Source of the DNA: Limnochordia bacterium
GTDB lineage: Bacteria; Bacillota; Limnochordia; Darwinibacteriales; DTU012
Assembly: GCA_007116145.1 (NCBI GenBank)
Contig: SKJB01000026.1
Span: 1-37,357, forward strand
DNA length: 37,357 bases
Direction of reading: 5' to 3'
The translations under genes were made by a program, and so were the position numbers. Of this stretch, positions 24,171 to 32,483 are shown one piece after another (the first letter of the stretch is position 1; every line of letters begins with the position of its first letter). A model generated the notes under the pieces. It was not told the origin of the DNA, searched no databases, and worked only from the letters and a program-made list of their open reading frames with translations.

Positions 24171-24213
24171 AAATCATACCTCCTTGTATTTTCCCTAAGA
24201 ATCTCTTAGAGTT

Positions 24214-24504
24214 TTACGGTAGTTCTAGTACTACATTTTCCAAAGATTCGCGATATAACAAGAAATTACGACCGATTTTTTGCACCACATCTGCATTTAA
24301 AGCATGCCCTGCCTGCTCGGCTAATTCCTCCGGTAATTCTGGACAATTCTTTAAGACTCGAACCTTAATGAGTTCTCTCTTTTCTAATACATTATCTAAT
24401 TGGGTTATCAATTCTTCTGTAATTCCACCCTTACCGATTTGAAAAACCGGATCCATACTATTGCCTAACGAACGTAAATACGCGCGCTGTTTACTTGTTA
24501 ACAT
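24214..24504 (-). CDS. yhbY: CRM-domain RNA-binding protein YhbY
   Basis: The 96-aa protein is a single CRM domain: LTSKQRAYLRSLGNSMDPVFQIGKGGITEELI, the ELIKVRVLKN core, and the C-terminal VQKIGRNFLLYRES. Members bind ribosome precursors and are linked to 50S assembly. It starts 14 nt after obgE, also a ribosome assembly factor. An AAGGTGG ribosome binding site precedes the ATG. Confidence 0.94.
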   Translation of the reverse strand: MLTSKQRAYLRSLGNSMDPVFQIGKGGITEELITQLDNVLEKRELIKVRVLKNCPELPEELAEQAGHALNADVVQKIGRNFLLYRESLENVVLELP

Positions 24505-24518
24505 TTTTACTGACCACC

Positions 24519-25808
24519 TTACTCCTGAAACTCAAATTCTAAATCACCGACTCGGACAGTACATCCGTCAGTCACCTTTGCCTCTCTCAATTTGCGATAC
24601 AATCCAATTTTCTCAAATAAACCCTGTAGATATTTCATTGTCTCATCATTCTCTAAATCCATCTGCCCGATTAATCGGATTAATCCAGCACCTTCTACCA
24701 CAAACTCCTCTGCCTCCCTACGAATAGTAAAATCTTCTACCACACTCTTTTCCACTTCAGGGTGATAAATTATTAGATCGTCGACTTCAGCAACGGGTGG
24801 TTCGAGAGCCTTTAACTCTGTCAATACTTGACTGATCCTGTTCATCAACTCAGTCGTTCCACGATTAGTGGCAGCAGAAATTGCAAAAACTTCTCGATCG
24901 TGTGCACTGACATAGGCCACTAAGCGTTCGAAGTTCTCTTGCGCTTCGGGCAAGTCCATCTTATTGGCCACCACAATCTGTGGTAAGGCACCAAGTCGCT
25001 CATTAAAAAGCACGAGCTCTTGGTTAATTTTCTTATAATCCTCCACAGGATCACGTCCATCAACTGCTGCCACATCGATTACATGAACAATTACGCGCGT
25101 ACGTTCCACGTGCCGTAGAAAATCAGTTCCGAGACCGACTCCCTCATGAGCACCCTCAATTAAGCCTGGTATATCCGCTAAGACAAAGGAACGACCTGTG
25201 TCTAACGATACTACCCCTAAGTTAGGAATCAGTGTTGTGAAGGGATAATTTGCAATCTTTGGTCTAGCGGCCGAAACCACGGATATTAAGGTAGATTTAC
25301 CAGCATTGGGATACCCCACAAGTCCAGCGTCGGCAATCAACTTTAATTCTAAATCTATCCAAAAACCGTTCCCTTCTCTCCCCTTCTCAGCAAACGTTGG
25401 GGCTTGGCGTGTAGGTGTCGCAAAGTGAGTATTTCCACGTCCTCCACGTCCTCCACGAGCGATCATGAGCTGCTGCCCAACTCTCGCAAGATCTGCAATA
25501 ACTTCTCCAGTTTCGCCATGTTTAACAATAGTTCCTGGTGGGACCAGTATAATGAGATCGTCTGCATCTTTACCATATTGGTTTTTCTTCTGCCCATGTT
25601 CGCCATCTTTTGCCTTAAAACTTTTACGATATTTGAAATCAATTAACGTAGAAAGGTTAGCATCAGCTCGAAAAAAAACACTTCCTCCTCGACCACCATC
25701 ACCACCAGCAGGTCCTCCTGCTGGAACATATTTCTCGCGCCGAAAACCAACAAAACCATTTCCTCCGTTACCAGATTTCACAGATATTCTTGCCCGATCT
25801 AAAAACAT
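24519..25808 (-). CDS. obgE: Obg family GTPase (ObgE/CgtA)
   Basis: Obg is a GTPase tied to 50S maturation, stringent response and, in B. subtilis, sporulation entry. The 429-aa protein has the glycine-rich Obg fold (1 to about 158: FLDRARISVKSGNGGNGFVGFRREK), the G domain (GYPNAGKST, DIPGLIEGAHEG, NKMDLPEA), and a C-terminal OCT domain (about 350-429). It is separated from rpmA by a strong terminator, unlike layouts where they are co-transcribed, and has its own TATAAT box and dyad. Confidence 0.97.
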   Translation of the reverse strand: MFLDRARISVKSGNGGNGFVGFRREKYVPAGGPAGGDGGRGGSVFFRADANLSTLIDFKYRKSFKAKDGEHGQKKNQYGKDADDLIILVPPGTIVKHGETGEVIADLARVGQQLMIARGGRGGRGNTHFATPTRQAPTFAEKGREGNGFWIDLELKLIADAGLVGYPNAGKSTLISVVSAARPKIANYPFTTLIPNLGVVSLDTGRSFVLADIPGLIEGAHEGVGLGTDFLRHVERTRVIVHVIDVAAVDGRDPVEDYKKINQELVLFNERLGALPQIVVANKMDLPEAQENFERLVAYVSAHDREVFAISAATNRGTTELMNRISQVLTELKALEPPVAEVDDLIIYHPEVEKSVVEDFTIRREAEEFVVEGAGLIRLIGQMDLENDETMKYLQGLFEKIGLYRKLREAKVTDGCTVRVGDLEFEFQE

Positions 25809-25831
25809 AGCCTAATACCCTCTTTACTTCT

Positions 25832-25859
25832 ATTATATTGCCTTATACTCCTGTATAAG
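25832..25859 (-). promoter_or_regulatory. obgE promoter region with 7-bp dyad
   Basis: ATTATA at 25832-25837 (TATAAT on the minus strand) forms a -10 box. A perfect inverted repeat CTTATAC-TCCT-GTATAAG (25842-25859) occupies the spacer and reaches the -35 area, where no good -35 hexamer is seen. This looks like an operator site overlapping a promoter. Confidence 0.45.
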
Positions 25860-25860
25860 T

Positions 25861-25898
25861 AAAAAAACCCTTCGTACTTATTAGTACAAAAGGGTTTT
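25861..25898 (-). terminator. Rho-independent terminator after rpmA
   Basis: On the minus strand AAAACCCTT and AAGGGTTTT pair, extended inward by GTACT/AGTAC with one bulge, followed by a run of seven T. It ends the rplU-prp-rpmA unit 10 nt after the rpmA stop. Confidence 0.92.
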
Positions 25899-25908
25899 CA
25901 AAGCATCA

Positions 25909-26202
25909 TTAAGCCGTTACTGTTACTCGTTCAGCCAAAATACTTACTTGTTTACCAGTTTTTCCTTTACGTTGAAAAGCAACGTATCCTTCAACTTTAG
26001 CAAACAATGTATCATCGCTACCAATACCAACATTAACGCCTGGTTTAATCTTTGTACCTCGTTGGCGGACAAGAATACTACCAGCTGTCACATAATGACC
26101 ATCATGTTCTTTCACACCAAGCCGCTTCGACTGAGAGTCTCGACCATTTTTTGTACTTCCTACACCTTTTTTCGATGCAAATAACTGTAAGTTCATTCGC
26201 AT
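25909..26202 (-). CDS. rpmA: 50S ribosomal protein L27 with cleaved N-terminal extension
   Basis: L27 lies at the peptidyl transferase centre. The 97-aa protein starts MRMNLQLFA then [14 protein letters not shown]. The N-terminal NLQLFA stretch is the extension that Bacillota remove with the Prp protease before L27 can function. The rest is the usual L27 core ([28 protein letters not shown]). GAGGAGGTG precedes the ATG. The prp gene lies immediately upstream (2 nt), a direct functional pairing. Confidence 0.97.
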   Translation of the reverse strand: MRMNLQLFASKKGVGSTKNGRDSQSKRLGVKEHDGHYVTAGSILVRQRGTKIKPGVNVGIGSDDTLFAKVEGYVAFQRKGKTGKQVSILAERVTVTA

Positions 26203-26204
26203 GA

Positions 26205-26537
26205 TTACACCTCCTCAATCTTTAAGAAGTCACCATACTCGGCACATATTGCTTTTAACCCTTTAAACAAAGTATATAGCACGATTTGACTATCATTCCA
26301 CTTAGGATCTAACTCAAAACCTTGGGGTAACATACACTTTAGATATCCGTCCTTATCCTTCACGTCTAAAAGAATATTGATTTCAACTACTTCTAGTAAT
26401 CCAATAACAGCAGTTTGTGTCACAGCCGATACAGCTGCACAGACAATATCTTGCCCACTGCTAGCATACCCACTATGACCCTTCACTATAAATCCGTGGA
26501 TTTTTGAACCAGTTCGAAAAAAACGGATGCTTGTCAT
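26205..26537 (-). CDS. prp: Ribosomal-processing cysteine protease Prp
   Basis: Prp (YsxB) removes the N-terminal extension of L27. The 110-aa protein has the conserved [20 protein letters not shown] segment in which His21 and Cys33 form the catalytic pair, matching the layout of S. aureus Prp. The start overlaps the rplU stop as TAATG, so it is translationally coupled between L21 and L27. Confidence 0.95.
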   Translation of the reverse strand: MTSIRFFRTGSKIHGFIVKGHSGYASSGQDIVCAAVSAVTQTAVIGLLEVVEINILLDVKDKDGYLKCMLPQGFELDPKWNDSQIVLYTLFKGLKAICAEYGDFLKIEEV

Positions 26538-26848
26538 TACGCTTCGATCTTCTCGATAACTAACTTTGTATACGGTTGACGATGACCGGCTTTTCTGCGA
26601 TAGTTCTTTTTGGCTTTAAACTTAAAGATAATAATCTTCTTGCCCTTGCCTTGTTTAACCACACTTGCCGTTACTTTCGCACCGCTTACAACTGGAGTCC
26701 CAATTGTGACAGTTCCTTCATTCGTAATTAATAACACTCGATCAAACGTCACAGTTTCACCTTCGGTTACATCTAACTTTTCCACATAAATTGTATCACC
26801 TTCAGTAACACGAAACTGCTTTCCGCCGGTTTCCATGATTGCATGCAT
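26537..26848 (-). CDS. rplU: 50S ribosomal protein L21
   Basis: The 103-aa protein starts [20 protein letters not shown] and ends with [24 protein letters not shown], both typical of L21, a 23S rRNA binding protein. GTGAGGAGGTG precedes the ATG. It is first gene of rplU-prp-rpmA, behind a strong promoter and a structured leader of about 95 nt, suggesting autoregulation. Confidence 0.97.
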   Translation of the reverse strand: MHAIMETGGKQFRVTEGDTIYVEKLDVTEGETVTFDRVLLITNEGTVTIGTPVVSGAKVTASVVKQGKGKKIIIFKFKAKKNYRRKAGHRQPYTKLVIEKIEA

Positions 26849-26945
26849 TGCTCCACCTCCTCACTTAGACTCGCCAGATTCAGGCACACATAAAGTGTTT
26901 AGCAAAGCCCGTCCTGTGCGGTTTGCAAAAAAGCACAAACCTACA
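26849..26945 (-). ncRNA. Structured 5' leader of rplU (L21 leader type)
   Basis: The leader contains a hairpin GGTTTG/CAAACC with a T-rich loop, a competing TGTGC/GCACA pairing that shares two bases with it, and a distal ACAC/GTGT stem framed by GGC/GCC. An L21 leader with a regulatory role is known in Bacillota (Rfam family L21_leader); assignment to that family is by position and general shape, not by a covariance search. Confidence 0.55.
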
Positions 26946-26951
26946 AAAGCT

Positions 26952-26980
26952 ATTCTATCATTCAAGACCCATCTTGTCAA
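26952..26980 (-). promoter_or_regulatory. Sigma-A promoter of rplU-prp-rpmA
   Basis: TTGACA (26975-26980), 17 nt, TAGAAT (26952-26957) on the minus strand: near-consensus and fitting for a ribosomal protein operon. It begins just after the rng stop codon. Confidence 0.9.
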
Positions 26981-26993
26981 TAAAAAAGAGGAG

Positions 26994-28430
26994 TTAGACA
27001 CCCACTACGTTTGCTTCGGTTAGCGTGAAACCATCATTACCAGCGACCTGAATCACTTTTTTGGTTTCCTTTTTCAATCTAGCTAGAGTAGCACCTTCGC
27101 TTCCGATTAAAATAGCTGCTACGGCAGGATGACATTCTACCTTGACTTCAACAATATCACTTTCTTTTGCAACAGATTGGATCTGATGAGCCACACGAAG
27201 CGCTACGATACTTGCACTTAAGATTCGTCCAGTGCCCCAACAGTGATAGCATTGCACTTCAAGCATATGACTCAGTGTCTTCTTAGACTTTTTACGCGTC
27301 ATTTCTACCAGACCTAACTGGGTAAACCCTAGTACATGACTCTTGGTTTTATCCTTGGCTAATGCTACTTCTAGTGCATGGATCACCTTACGCCTATCTT
27401 CATCACGATCCATGTCGATGAAGTCAATAATAATAATACCACCAACATTCCGCAATCGTAGCTGTTTGCCAATCTCACCTGCAGCTTCAAGGTTAGTCTT
27501 TAAGACTGTTTCTCGTAAATCGTCCACTCCTACATATTTACCCGTGTTCACATCAATACTCATTAATGCTTCCGTTGGATCCAAAATGAGATAGCCACCA
27601 CTGTCTAACCAAACCCGTTTTTTTGTGGCATGTTCTAAGTCTCGCAACACACCAAACTGCTCGAGCAACCCCACTTTACCTCGATAGAGTGTGACCTCCG
27701 TCTGGTTCGACTGCATCAAGCACGATACCATCTCACGCACACTTTCATACAGTTCTACCTGATCCACAACAATCTCGTCCACTTGGCGAGTGACAAAATC
27801 GCGCACTATGCGATAAACCAAATCATGATCCTGATATACGAGTGCAGGAGCACTCATAGTCTTAGCATTTTGCTCAATACGATCCCACTGCTTTTTCAGA
27901 CGAACAACATCATCTCTTAAGTCCTCTAGCGCTTCGCCAGAGGCTACGGTGCGAATAATTAGGCCCATACCCTCCACCTGTAATTCGTTAGCAATCTGTT
28001 TTAAACGTTCACGCTCAATGGGATCACTAATCTGGCGAGACACTCCAATATTGCTCTCTGTAGGCATTAATACGAGAAAACGCCCTGGCAGAGATATCCG
28101 CTCAATAATCCGACATCCTTTAGCCCCTTCTGGCTCTTTGGTCACTTGAACAAGAATTTCCTGCCCTTTATGGACTAGATCAGTAATTCGTTTGTTCCCT
28201 GTTTGGCTTGAAATATCATCAACATACAGAAAAGCATTGCGGTCCAAACCAATATCGACGAAAGCTGCGGACATCCCTGGCAAGACATTTTCCACCTTGC
28301 CCTTGTAGATGTTTCCCACTACTCGACTTTGCTCATCTTGTTCTAGGAAAAACTCAATAAGATGACCATCGTCGATAATCCCTACTAACACTTGATCTAA
28401 GACCGATGAAATTACGATTATTCGGGACAT
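26994..28430 (-). CDS. rng: Ribonuclease G/E family endoribonuclease
   Basis: The protein cleaves single-stranded RNA in rRNA processing and mRNA decay. From the ATG at 28428-28430 (478 aa, AAAGGAG ribosome binding site) it has the S1 domain (VVGNIYKGKVENVLPGMSAAFVDIGLDRNAFLYVDDI), the DNase I-like catalytic core with DFIDMDRDEDR holding the metal-binding aspartates, and the zinc-link-like CYHCWGTG. No long E. coli RNase E-type C-terminal scaffold is present, so it is closer to RNase G. A longer reading from 28469 lacks a ribosome binding site. It starts 2 nt after the preceding gene. Confidence 0.93.
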   Translation of the reverse strand: MSRIIVISSVLDQVLVGIIDDGHLIEFFLEQDEQSRVVGNIYKGKVENVLPGMSAAFVDIGLDRNAFLYVDDISSQTGNKRITDLVHKGQEILVQVTKEPEGAKGCRIIERISLPGRFLVLMPTESNIGVSRQISDPIERERLKQIANELQVEGMGLIIRTVASGEALEDLRDDVVRLKKQWDRIEQNAKTMSAPALVYQDHDLVYRIVRDFVTRQVDEIVVDQVELYESVREMVSCLMQSNQTEVTLYRGKVGLLEQFGVLRDLEHATKKRVWLDSGGYLILDPTEALMSIDVNTGKYVGVDDLRETVLKTNLEAAGEIGKQLRLRNVGGIIIIDFIDMDRDEDRRKVIHALEVALAKDKTKSHVLGFTQLGLVEMTRKKSKKTLSHMLEVQCYHCWGTGRILSASIVALRVAHQIQSVAKESDIVEVKVECHPAVAAILIGSEGATLARLKKETKKVIQVAGNDGFTLTEANVVGV

Positions 28431-28432
28431 TG

Positions 28433-29107
28433 CTACAGCTCCTTTACGACATCTAACGGTGTAACCCATTTCCCGTTAACATCTGGTACTAAGAGCTCAA
28501 TCCGCTCTACTAAAACATCACTTGCTGCTACAGTGAGCAAAGACGAGATCTCTGTTGGACGTAAGTTTTGCTCACTACCACAAGCACCCTGTACATATAA
28601 ACAGTTATCACTCCACTGTAACACATATACCATTGGACGAATGTCTAGCCGTCGTATCCCTTTTTTTGTTTGGCGATCAACCATTAATTGCTCAGCTGCA
28701 AGGAGCTGTTTTACCACTTCTTCACCATTAAAACTAACGGTTTTAAGAAAAGCTAATCGGTAGGTAGCAGCCTTTACAATGGACATCAAAGAAGCTGTTC
28801 GTTCTGGTAACATAGCACTGTCACTGATCCTAAATCCTGGAGGCAAAACCGTATTAAGCGCCTCTTGAACTTCGATGCCAGAAACTGACTTGTTCATCTG
28901 CAAATCCATATATTCAGCCTTACTCGTAACTCCCACTGGCAGTGCATGGGCAAAGGCTATCTTTTGTTTAGGATGAAACCCCTCAGAATAGGCAATAGGT
29001 AGCTTACTACGGCGAATTGCCCGTTCAATGGTTCGTAATACATCGAGATGGGAAAGAAATCGCACTGGGTCACCTTTGGAAAATCGCAATCGGACACCGT
29101 TACTCAT
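28433..29107 (-). CDS. TIGR03936-family radical SAM-linked protein (DUF2344)
   Basis: The 224-aa protein begins VRLRFSKGDPVRFLSHLDVLRTIERAIRRSKLPIAYSEGFHPKQKIAFAHALPVG, the hallmark of the DUF2344 family that accompanies or is fused to a large radical SAM protein. Function is unproven. It overlaps the preceding radical SAM gene by 8 nt. The ATG at 29105-29107 follows GCGAGGTGAG; a GTG three codons upstream is inside that site. The pair sits directly before rng, an arrangement frequently seen in clostridia, suggesting an RNA-related role, which is inference. Confidence 0.88.
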   Translation of the reverse strand: MSNGVRLRFSKGDPVRFLSHLDVLRTIERAIRRSKLPIAYSEGFHPKQKIAFAHALPVGVTSKAEYMDLQMNKSVSGIEVQEALNTVLPPGFRISDSAMLPERTASLMSIVKAATYRLAFLKTVSFNGEEVVKQLLAAEQLMVDRQTKKGIRRLDIRPMVYVLQWSDNCLYVQGACGSEQNLRPTEISSLLTVAASDVLVERIELLVPDVNGKWVTPLDVVKEL

Positions 29108-30950
29108 GTTGCTCACCTCGCTGCAATCGGTTTTCTACCGACAGGGTCGTACAGACAGCACATCCGCTACATCCATGAAACCGACAATCCTCTGTCCGCT
29201 CTTGAGCTAGTGCGGTATTACGTTCCTTTGCCAAAAACACGCGAGTGACACCACTCGTAATGTGATCCCAAGGAAAGGACTCTTCAGAAGTGCGTTTGCG
29301 CGTCACATAAACATCCGGATTGACTTGGCATTCAGCAAAAGCTTGCATCCACAAGTCATAACGAAAACACTCACTCCAGCCGTCAAACTGACATCCTAGA
29401 TCCACGGCTCTTGCTAACACCTCTGCTAAGCGCCGATCCCCTCGCGCAAAAACTCCCTCTAAGAAACTAGTCTTTACATCATGGCACTGCAAGGTAATGC
29501 CAGGACGCGCAAGCTTCTTGCGCAGATACGCCTGTTTTTCTAGCAGTTGTTCTTGGCTATCCTGGCCTTCCCACTGAAACGGTGTGTGGCTCTTCGGAAC
29601 AAATGAGGCTACACTAACAGCTACACTTGGGCGCTTCGCACCCCGATTTTCTTTGCCGATCTTTAAAACATTTTGAGCTAACGTCACAATTCCATCGAGA
29701 TCGTCCGTTGTTTCTGTCGGCAAACCGATCATAAAATAGAGCTTTACCTGGTGCCATCCCGCCTTGAAAGCTCCTGTCACTGCTTGATACAAATCTTCTT
29801 CTCGCACATTCTTATTAATTACATTACGCAAACGCTGGGTACCCGCTTCCGGAGCGAAGGTTAGTCCTGTCTTGCGAAACTTTTGAATCTCCTCTGCTAA
29901 CTTTACAGAAAAAGAGTCCACCCTCAGTGACGATAAGGACAATCCTATCCCTTGTCCCTCATAGTCTGCCACGAGTTCGCTCACCAAATTCCCAACACAC
30001 GTATGATCACCCGTTGACAGAGATGACAACGATACCTCACCATACCCAGTATGCTTAACAAGACTAGCGATCTGCTTCTTTAACGTTTCAACACTACGTT
30101 CGCGCACCGGACGATAGAGCATGCCTGCCTGGCAAAATCGACACCCGCGTGTACAGCCACGCAAAACTTCGACCATCACTCGATCGTGAACTACATCCAG
30201 ATACGGAACCACAAACTTTTCTGGATATTCAGCGGTATCCAGATCAGCAACTACCCGTTTGGTAATAACTCTCGGCGCATTATTCATGGGCTCAAGCGAA
30301 GTAAAGTGTCCCTTTTTGTCATAAGTAGCCTCATAGAAACTTGGAACATAAATACCTGGAATGAGGGCTAACTGCGCTAAGAGATCATGACGAGCGCACT
30401 GTTGAAGCTTACATTTTTTTACAACATCTAATACCTCATGTATGATCTCTTCACCTTCACCAATAACGACACAATCGAGAAAATCGGCTAGAGGTTCAGG
30501 ATTAAAACCGCACGGACCTCCAGCTATCACTAGGGGATCGCCCTCTCTACGATCCATTGTTTTCCGGGCAATACCACCTAAATCAAGCATCTTAATAAGA
30601 TTCGAGTAGCTCATTTCGTATTGGAGAGTGAATCCCACAACATCAAATTTACTTAGAGCTTGTCCCGACTCAAGGGAAGTCAAAGGCAGTTTGGCTGCTC
30701 TCAACTTGTCTTGCATATCAATCCAGGGCAAATATACTCGCTCAGCTACTGCATCTACACGTTCATTAATGATATGATAGATAATTTTTAACCCTAGATT
30801 TCCCATTCCAATCTCATACAAGTCAGGAAAGGCCAAAACCATTCTTACCGCTAGCGGTTCCCAATCTTTATGAACTGCGTGTAATTCATTGTTGGTGTAG
30901 CGTGCTGGTTTACTTACCTCAGGTAATATCTGAAGTAATCTCTCATCCAC
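29100..30950 (-). CDS. TIGR03960-family radical SAM protein with B12-binding-like domain
   Basis: The large protein has an N-terminal cobalamin-binding-like region (VLAFPDLYEIGMGNLGLKIIYHIIN, IAGGPCGFNPEPLADFLDCVVIGEGEE), a radical SAM core with CTRGCRFC (Cys269, Cys273, Cys276 when counted from the upstream ATG), and a cysteine-rich C-terminus (CRFHGCSGCAVC) that may hold another cluster. The substrate is unknown. I prefer the GTG at 30948-30950 because GGAAGGATG is well spaced for it; an ATG at 30959 (619 aa) directly abuts the ribosome binding site. It is coupled to the TIGR03936 gene. Confidence 0.9.
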   Translation of the reverse strand: MDERLLQILPEVSKPARYTNNELHAVHKDWEPLAVRMVLAFPDLYEIGMGNLGLKIIYHIINERVDAVAERVYLPWIDMQDKLRAAKLPLTSLESGQALSKFDVVGFTLQYEMSYSNLIKMLDLGGIARKTMDRREGDPLVIAGGPCGFNPEPLADFLDCVVIGEGEEIIHEVLDVVKKCKLQQCARHDLLAQLALIPGIYVPSFYEATYDKKGHFTSLEPMNNAPRVITKRVVADLDTAEYPEKFVVPYLDVVHDRVMVEVLRGCTRGCRFCQAGMLYRPVRERSVETLKKQIASLVKHTGYGEVSLSSLSTGDHTCVGNLVSELVADYEGQGIGLSLSSLRVDSFSVKLAEEIQKFRKTGLTFAPEAGTQRLRNVINKNVREEDLYQAVTGAFKAGWHQVKLYFMIGLPTETTDDLDGIVTLAQNVLKIGKENRGAKRPSVAVSVASFVPKSHTPFQWEGQDSQEQLLEKQAYLRKKLARPGITLQCHDVKTSFLEGVFARGDRRLAEVLARAVDLGCQFDGWSECFRYDLWMQAFAECQVNPDVYVTRKRTSEESFPWDHITSGVTRVFLAKERNTALAQERTEDCRFHGCSGCAVCTTLSVENRLQRGEQHE

Positions 30951-30981
30951 AATAAACATCCTTCCAGTTGTATCATTTACG

Positions 30982-31869
30982 TTAAAAACGATACTTAGTC
31001 AATTCACTAAGTTTACCATGAATTCCTGTCTCCAGCAACCCATTGATCAATTCCATTTCAGTAACGATTCCAGTTATCTCACCATCAAGATTAACAACCC
31101 ATATAATATGATAGTGAGGAGGAGTAAACTGATGCAGTACTTCACCTAATGATGTTTCCACTGTTGCGACCAACTCTTTCGCTACCATCACCCGTTGTAA
31201 ACGCAATTCCAACTTCTTGCGCGTTAAATAACGCATAAATACATAGGCTGCACTCTTCTTTTCCTTTTGTGCTACAATGTAGAGAAAAAATGCAATAACA
31301 ATTAGAGAGCTAGCACCCATACTTCCATAGAAGTAAACACCCACAAAGCCTAAGCTTAAGAGGGCACAAGCAATGACAATTGCCCCAAAAACCGCTCGTT
31401 CTGTAGCCTTGCGATAACCAAAGCGACCGACAAGGTAACTGCGAAGAATGCGACCGCCATCCAAGGGCAATGCTGGCAACAAATTTATTGCAACCATCGC
31501 CAGATTCGCTTGAATAAAGAATAGAAACCAATAATCCGGTTGCGGGAAGTAGCTTTGAACAAAAAAACCAAGTCCAACAAGGACAAGGTTACTAAGAGGA
31601 CCCGCCACCGCAACCCAGGCTTCCACAGGAGGATTGAGCTGTAACAGTTCGTCGATGCGAGCGACACCTCCAAATGGTAACAGTTCTATCTCAGCCACCT
31701 GTAAACCATGAGACTTTGCAACGAGTACATGAGCAAGCTCATGCCACAGCACAATAGCAAATAGTAGACCCACTTGCACTAACAAACCAGTGATGCTGCA
31801 GAACAATACGAGTAGCAAAAAAAAAGGATTAACCAGTACTGGTATCCCTAAAAAGTAACCGATTCGCAT
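30982..31869 (-). CDS. spoIVFB: SpoIVFB-type intramembrane metalloprotease
   Basis: Site-2 protease family. SpoIVFB cleaves pro-sigma-K in the mother cell. The 295-aa protein has about six membrane segments, the zinc motif HELAH (His43, Glu44, His47), the second motif NLLPALPLDGGR (Asp137), and a C-terminal CBS-like domain (about 225-290) that binds ATP in the B. subtilis enzyme. It lies 4 nt after a small SpoIVFA-like gene, matching the B. subtilis spoIVFA-spoIVFB order. A housekeeping S2P of the same family is possible, but the gene pair favours SpoIVFB. Confidence 0.88.
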   Translation of the reverse strand: MRIGYFLGIPVLVNPFFLLLVLFCSITGLLVQVGLLFAIVLWHELAHVLVAKSHGLQVAEIELLPFGGVARIDELLQLNPPVEAWVAVAGPLSNLVLVGLGFFVQSYFPQPDYWFLFFIQANLAMVAINLLPALPLDGGRILRSYLVGRFGYRKATERAVFGAIVIACALLSLGFVGVYFYGSMGASSLIVIAFFLYIVAQKEKKSAAYVFMRYLTRKKLELRLQRVMVAKELVATVETSLGEVLHQFTPPHYHIIWVVNLDGEITGIVTEMELINGLLETGIHGKLSELTKYRF

Positions 31870-31873
31870 TCGA

Positions 31874-32116
31874 TCACCGCCCAGTCGTTATCCTAGGCAA
31901 ACCCTGTAATAGTGCTGCGAAATCAAAACGTTGCAATGATATTCCAACGTTTTCTAGCTGTTCCACAAAAGGTTGCATATTAAAGTCCGTCTCTAAAACA
32001 AACTCTAAATAATTGGTAATTCCCTGGGAGACTGGCAACCCTAATTCATCAACAATTATAATAACCGTAAATACTGTTACAGCAACCAAAAAAATGCGTA
32101 CGAACCGCACGGCCAT
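31874..32116 (-). CDS. Short SpoIVFA-like membrane protein without peptidase domain
   Basis: The 80-aa protein has one N-terminal membrane helix (about 5-22) followed by LGLPVSQGITNYLEFVLETDFNMQPFVEQLENVG. This pattern resembles the segment just after the membrane helix in SpoIVFA (a helix, then a Pro-Val-x-x-Tyr-type stretch ending in an aromatic/acidic motif). SpoIVFA of B. subtilis is over 250 aa, with a cytoplasmic N-terminus and a LytM-like domain; both are absent here. GGGGGTGG precedes the ATG. The position directly before spoIVFB supports the assignment, but sequence similarity is judged by eye only. Confidence 0.6.
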   Translation of the reverse strand: MAVRFVRIFLVAVTVFTVIIIVDELGLPVSQGITNYLEFVLETDFNMQPFVEQLENVGISLQRFDFAALLQGLPRITTGR

Positions 32117-32177
32117 AAGGCCACCCCCTTCATATAGACTCTTACCCTACTATATTACAGAGGAAGGCTGTTCATTA

Positions 32178-32205
32178 CAAAAAACCTTTCCTTTAGGAAG
32201 GTTTT
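32178..32205 (-). terminator. Rho-independent terminator after minE
   Basis: AAAACCTT-CC and GG-A-AAGGTTTT pair around a 4-nt loop with one bulge, followed by a T-run on the minus strand. The left arm overlaps the minE stop codon. It separates the mre-min operon from spoIVF. Confidence 0.75.
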
Positions 32206-32470
32206 AATGTCGGCGCTTTACATTACGGACTGGTATGTTAGCAATAAGTGCCACAGAATCATCACTTTTATCTAAGTTAACCTCTAGTGCCTGTTCGTCA
32301 ATGTCCATATACTTCGATAACACCTGAATTAGTTCTTCTTTTAATGATTCTAGTAGTCCTGGAGATAGAAGTGCGCGATCATGAACGAGTACAAGGCGCA
32401 ACCGTTCTTTTGCCTTATCTTTGCTGCTATTATCACTGCTCTTTAATAGCCTTGCCAAAAAATCTAACAC
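32204..32470 (-). CDS. minE: Cell division topological specificity factor MinE
   Basis: MinE stimulates MinD ATPase and drives its release, placing the MinCD inhibitor. From the GTG at 32468-32470 (88 aa; GGGAGGGT ribosome binding site) it begins MLDFLARLL with the membrane-targeting helix, then KAKERLRLVLVHDRALLSPGLLESLKEEL (the MinD-binding segment) and the C-terminal dimerisation domain. It starts 13 nt after minD. B. subtilis has no MinE, so this is informative for lineage. Confidence 0.95.
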   Translation of the reverse strand: MLDFLARLLKSSDNSSKDKAKERLRLVLVHDRALLSPGLLESLKEELIQVLSKYMDIDEQALEVNLDKSDDSVALIANIPVRNVKRRH

Positions 32471-32483
32471 GGGTGACCCTCCC

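Noticed and set aside
24171-24213. Terminator between yhbY and xylA
   Set aside because: A 6-bp hairpin (CTAAGA-GAT-TCTTAG) exists but is AT-rich and not followed by a T-run.
32117-32145. TAATATA-N14-TATATGAA as a sigma-E promoter of the spoIVF pair
   Set aside because: The -10 match is poor and the start of RNA would fall inside the ribosome binding site.
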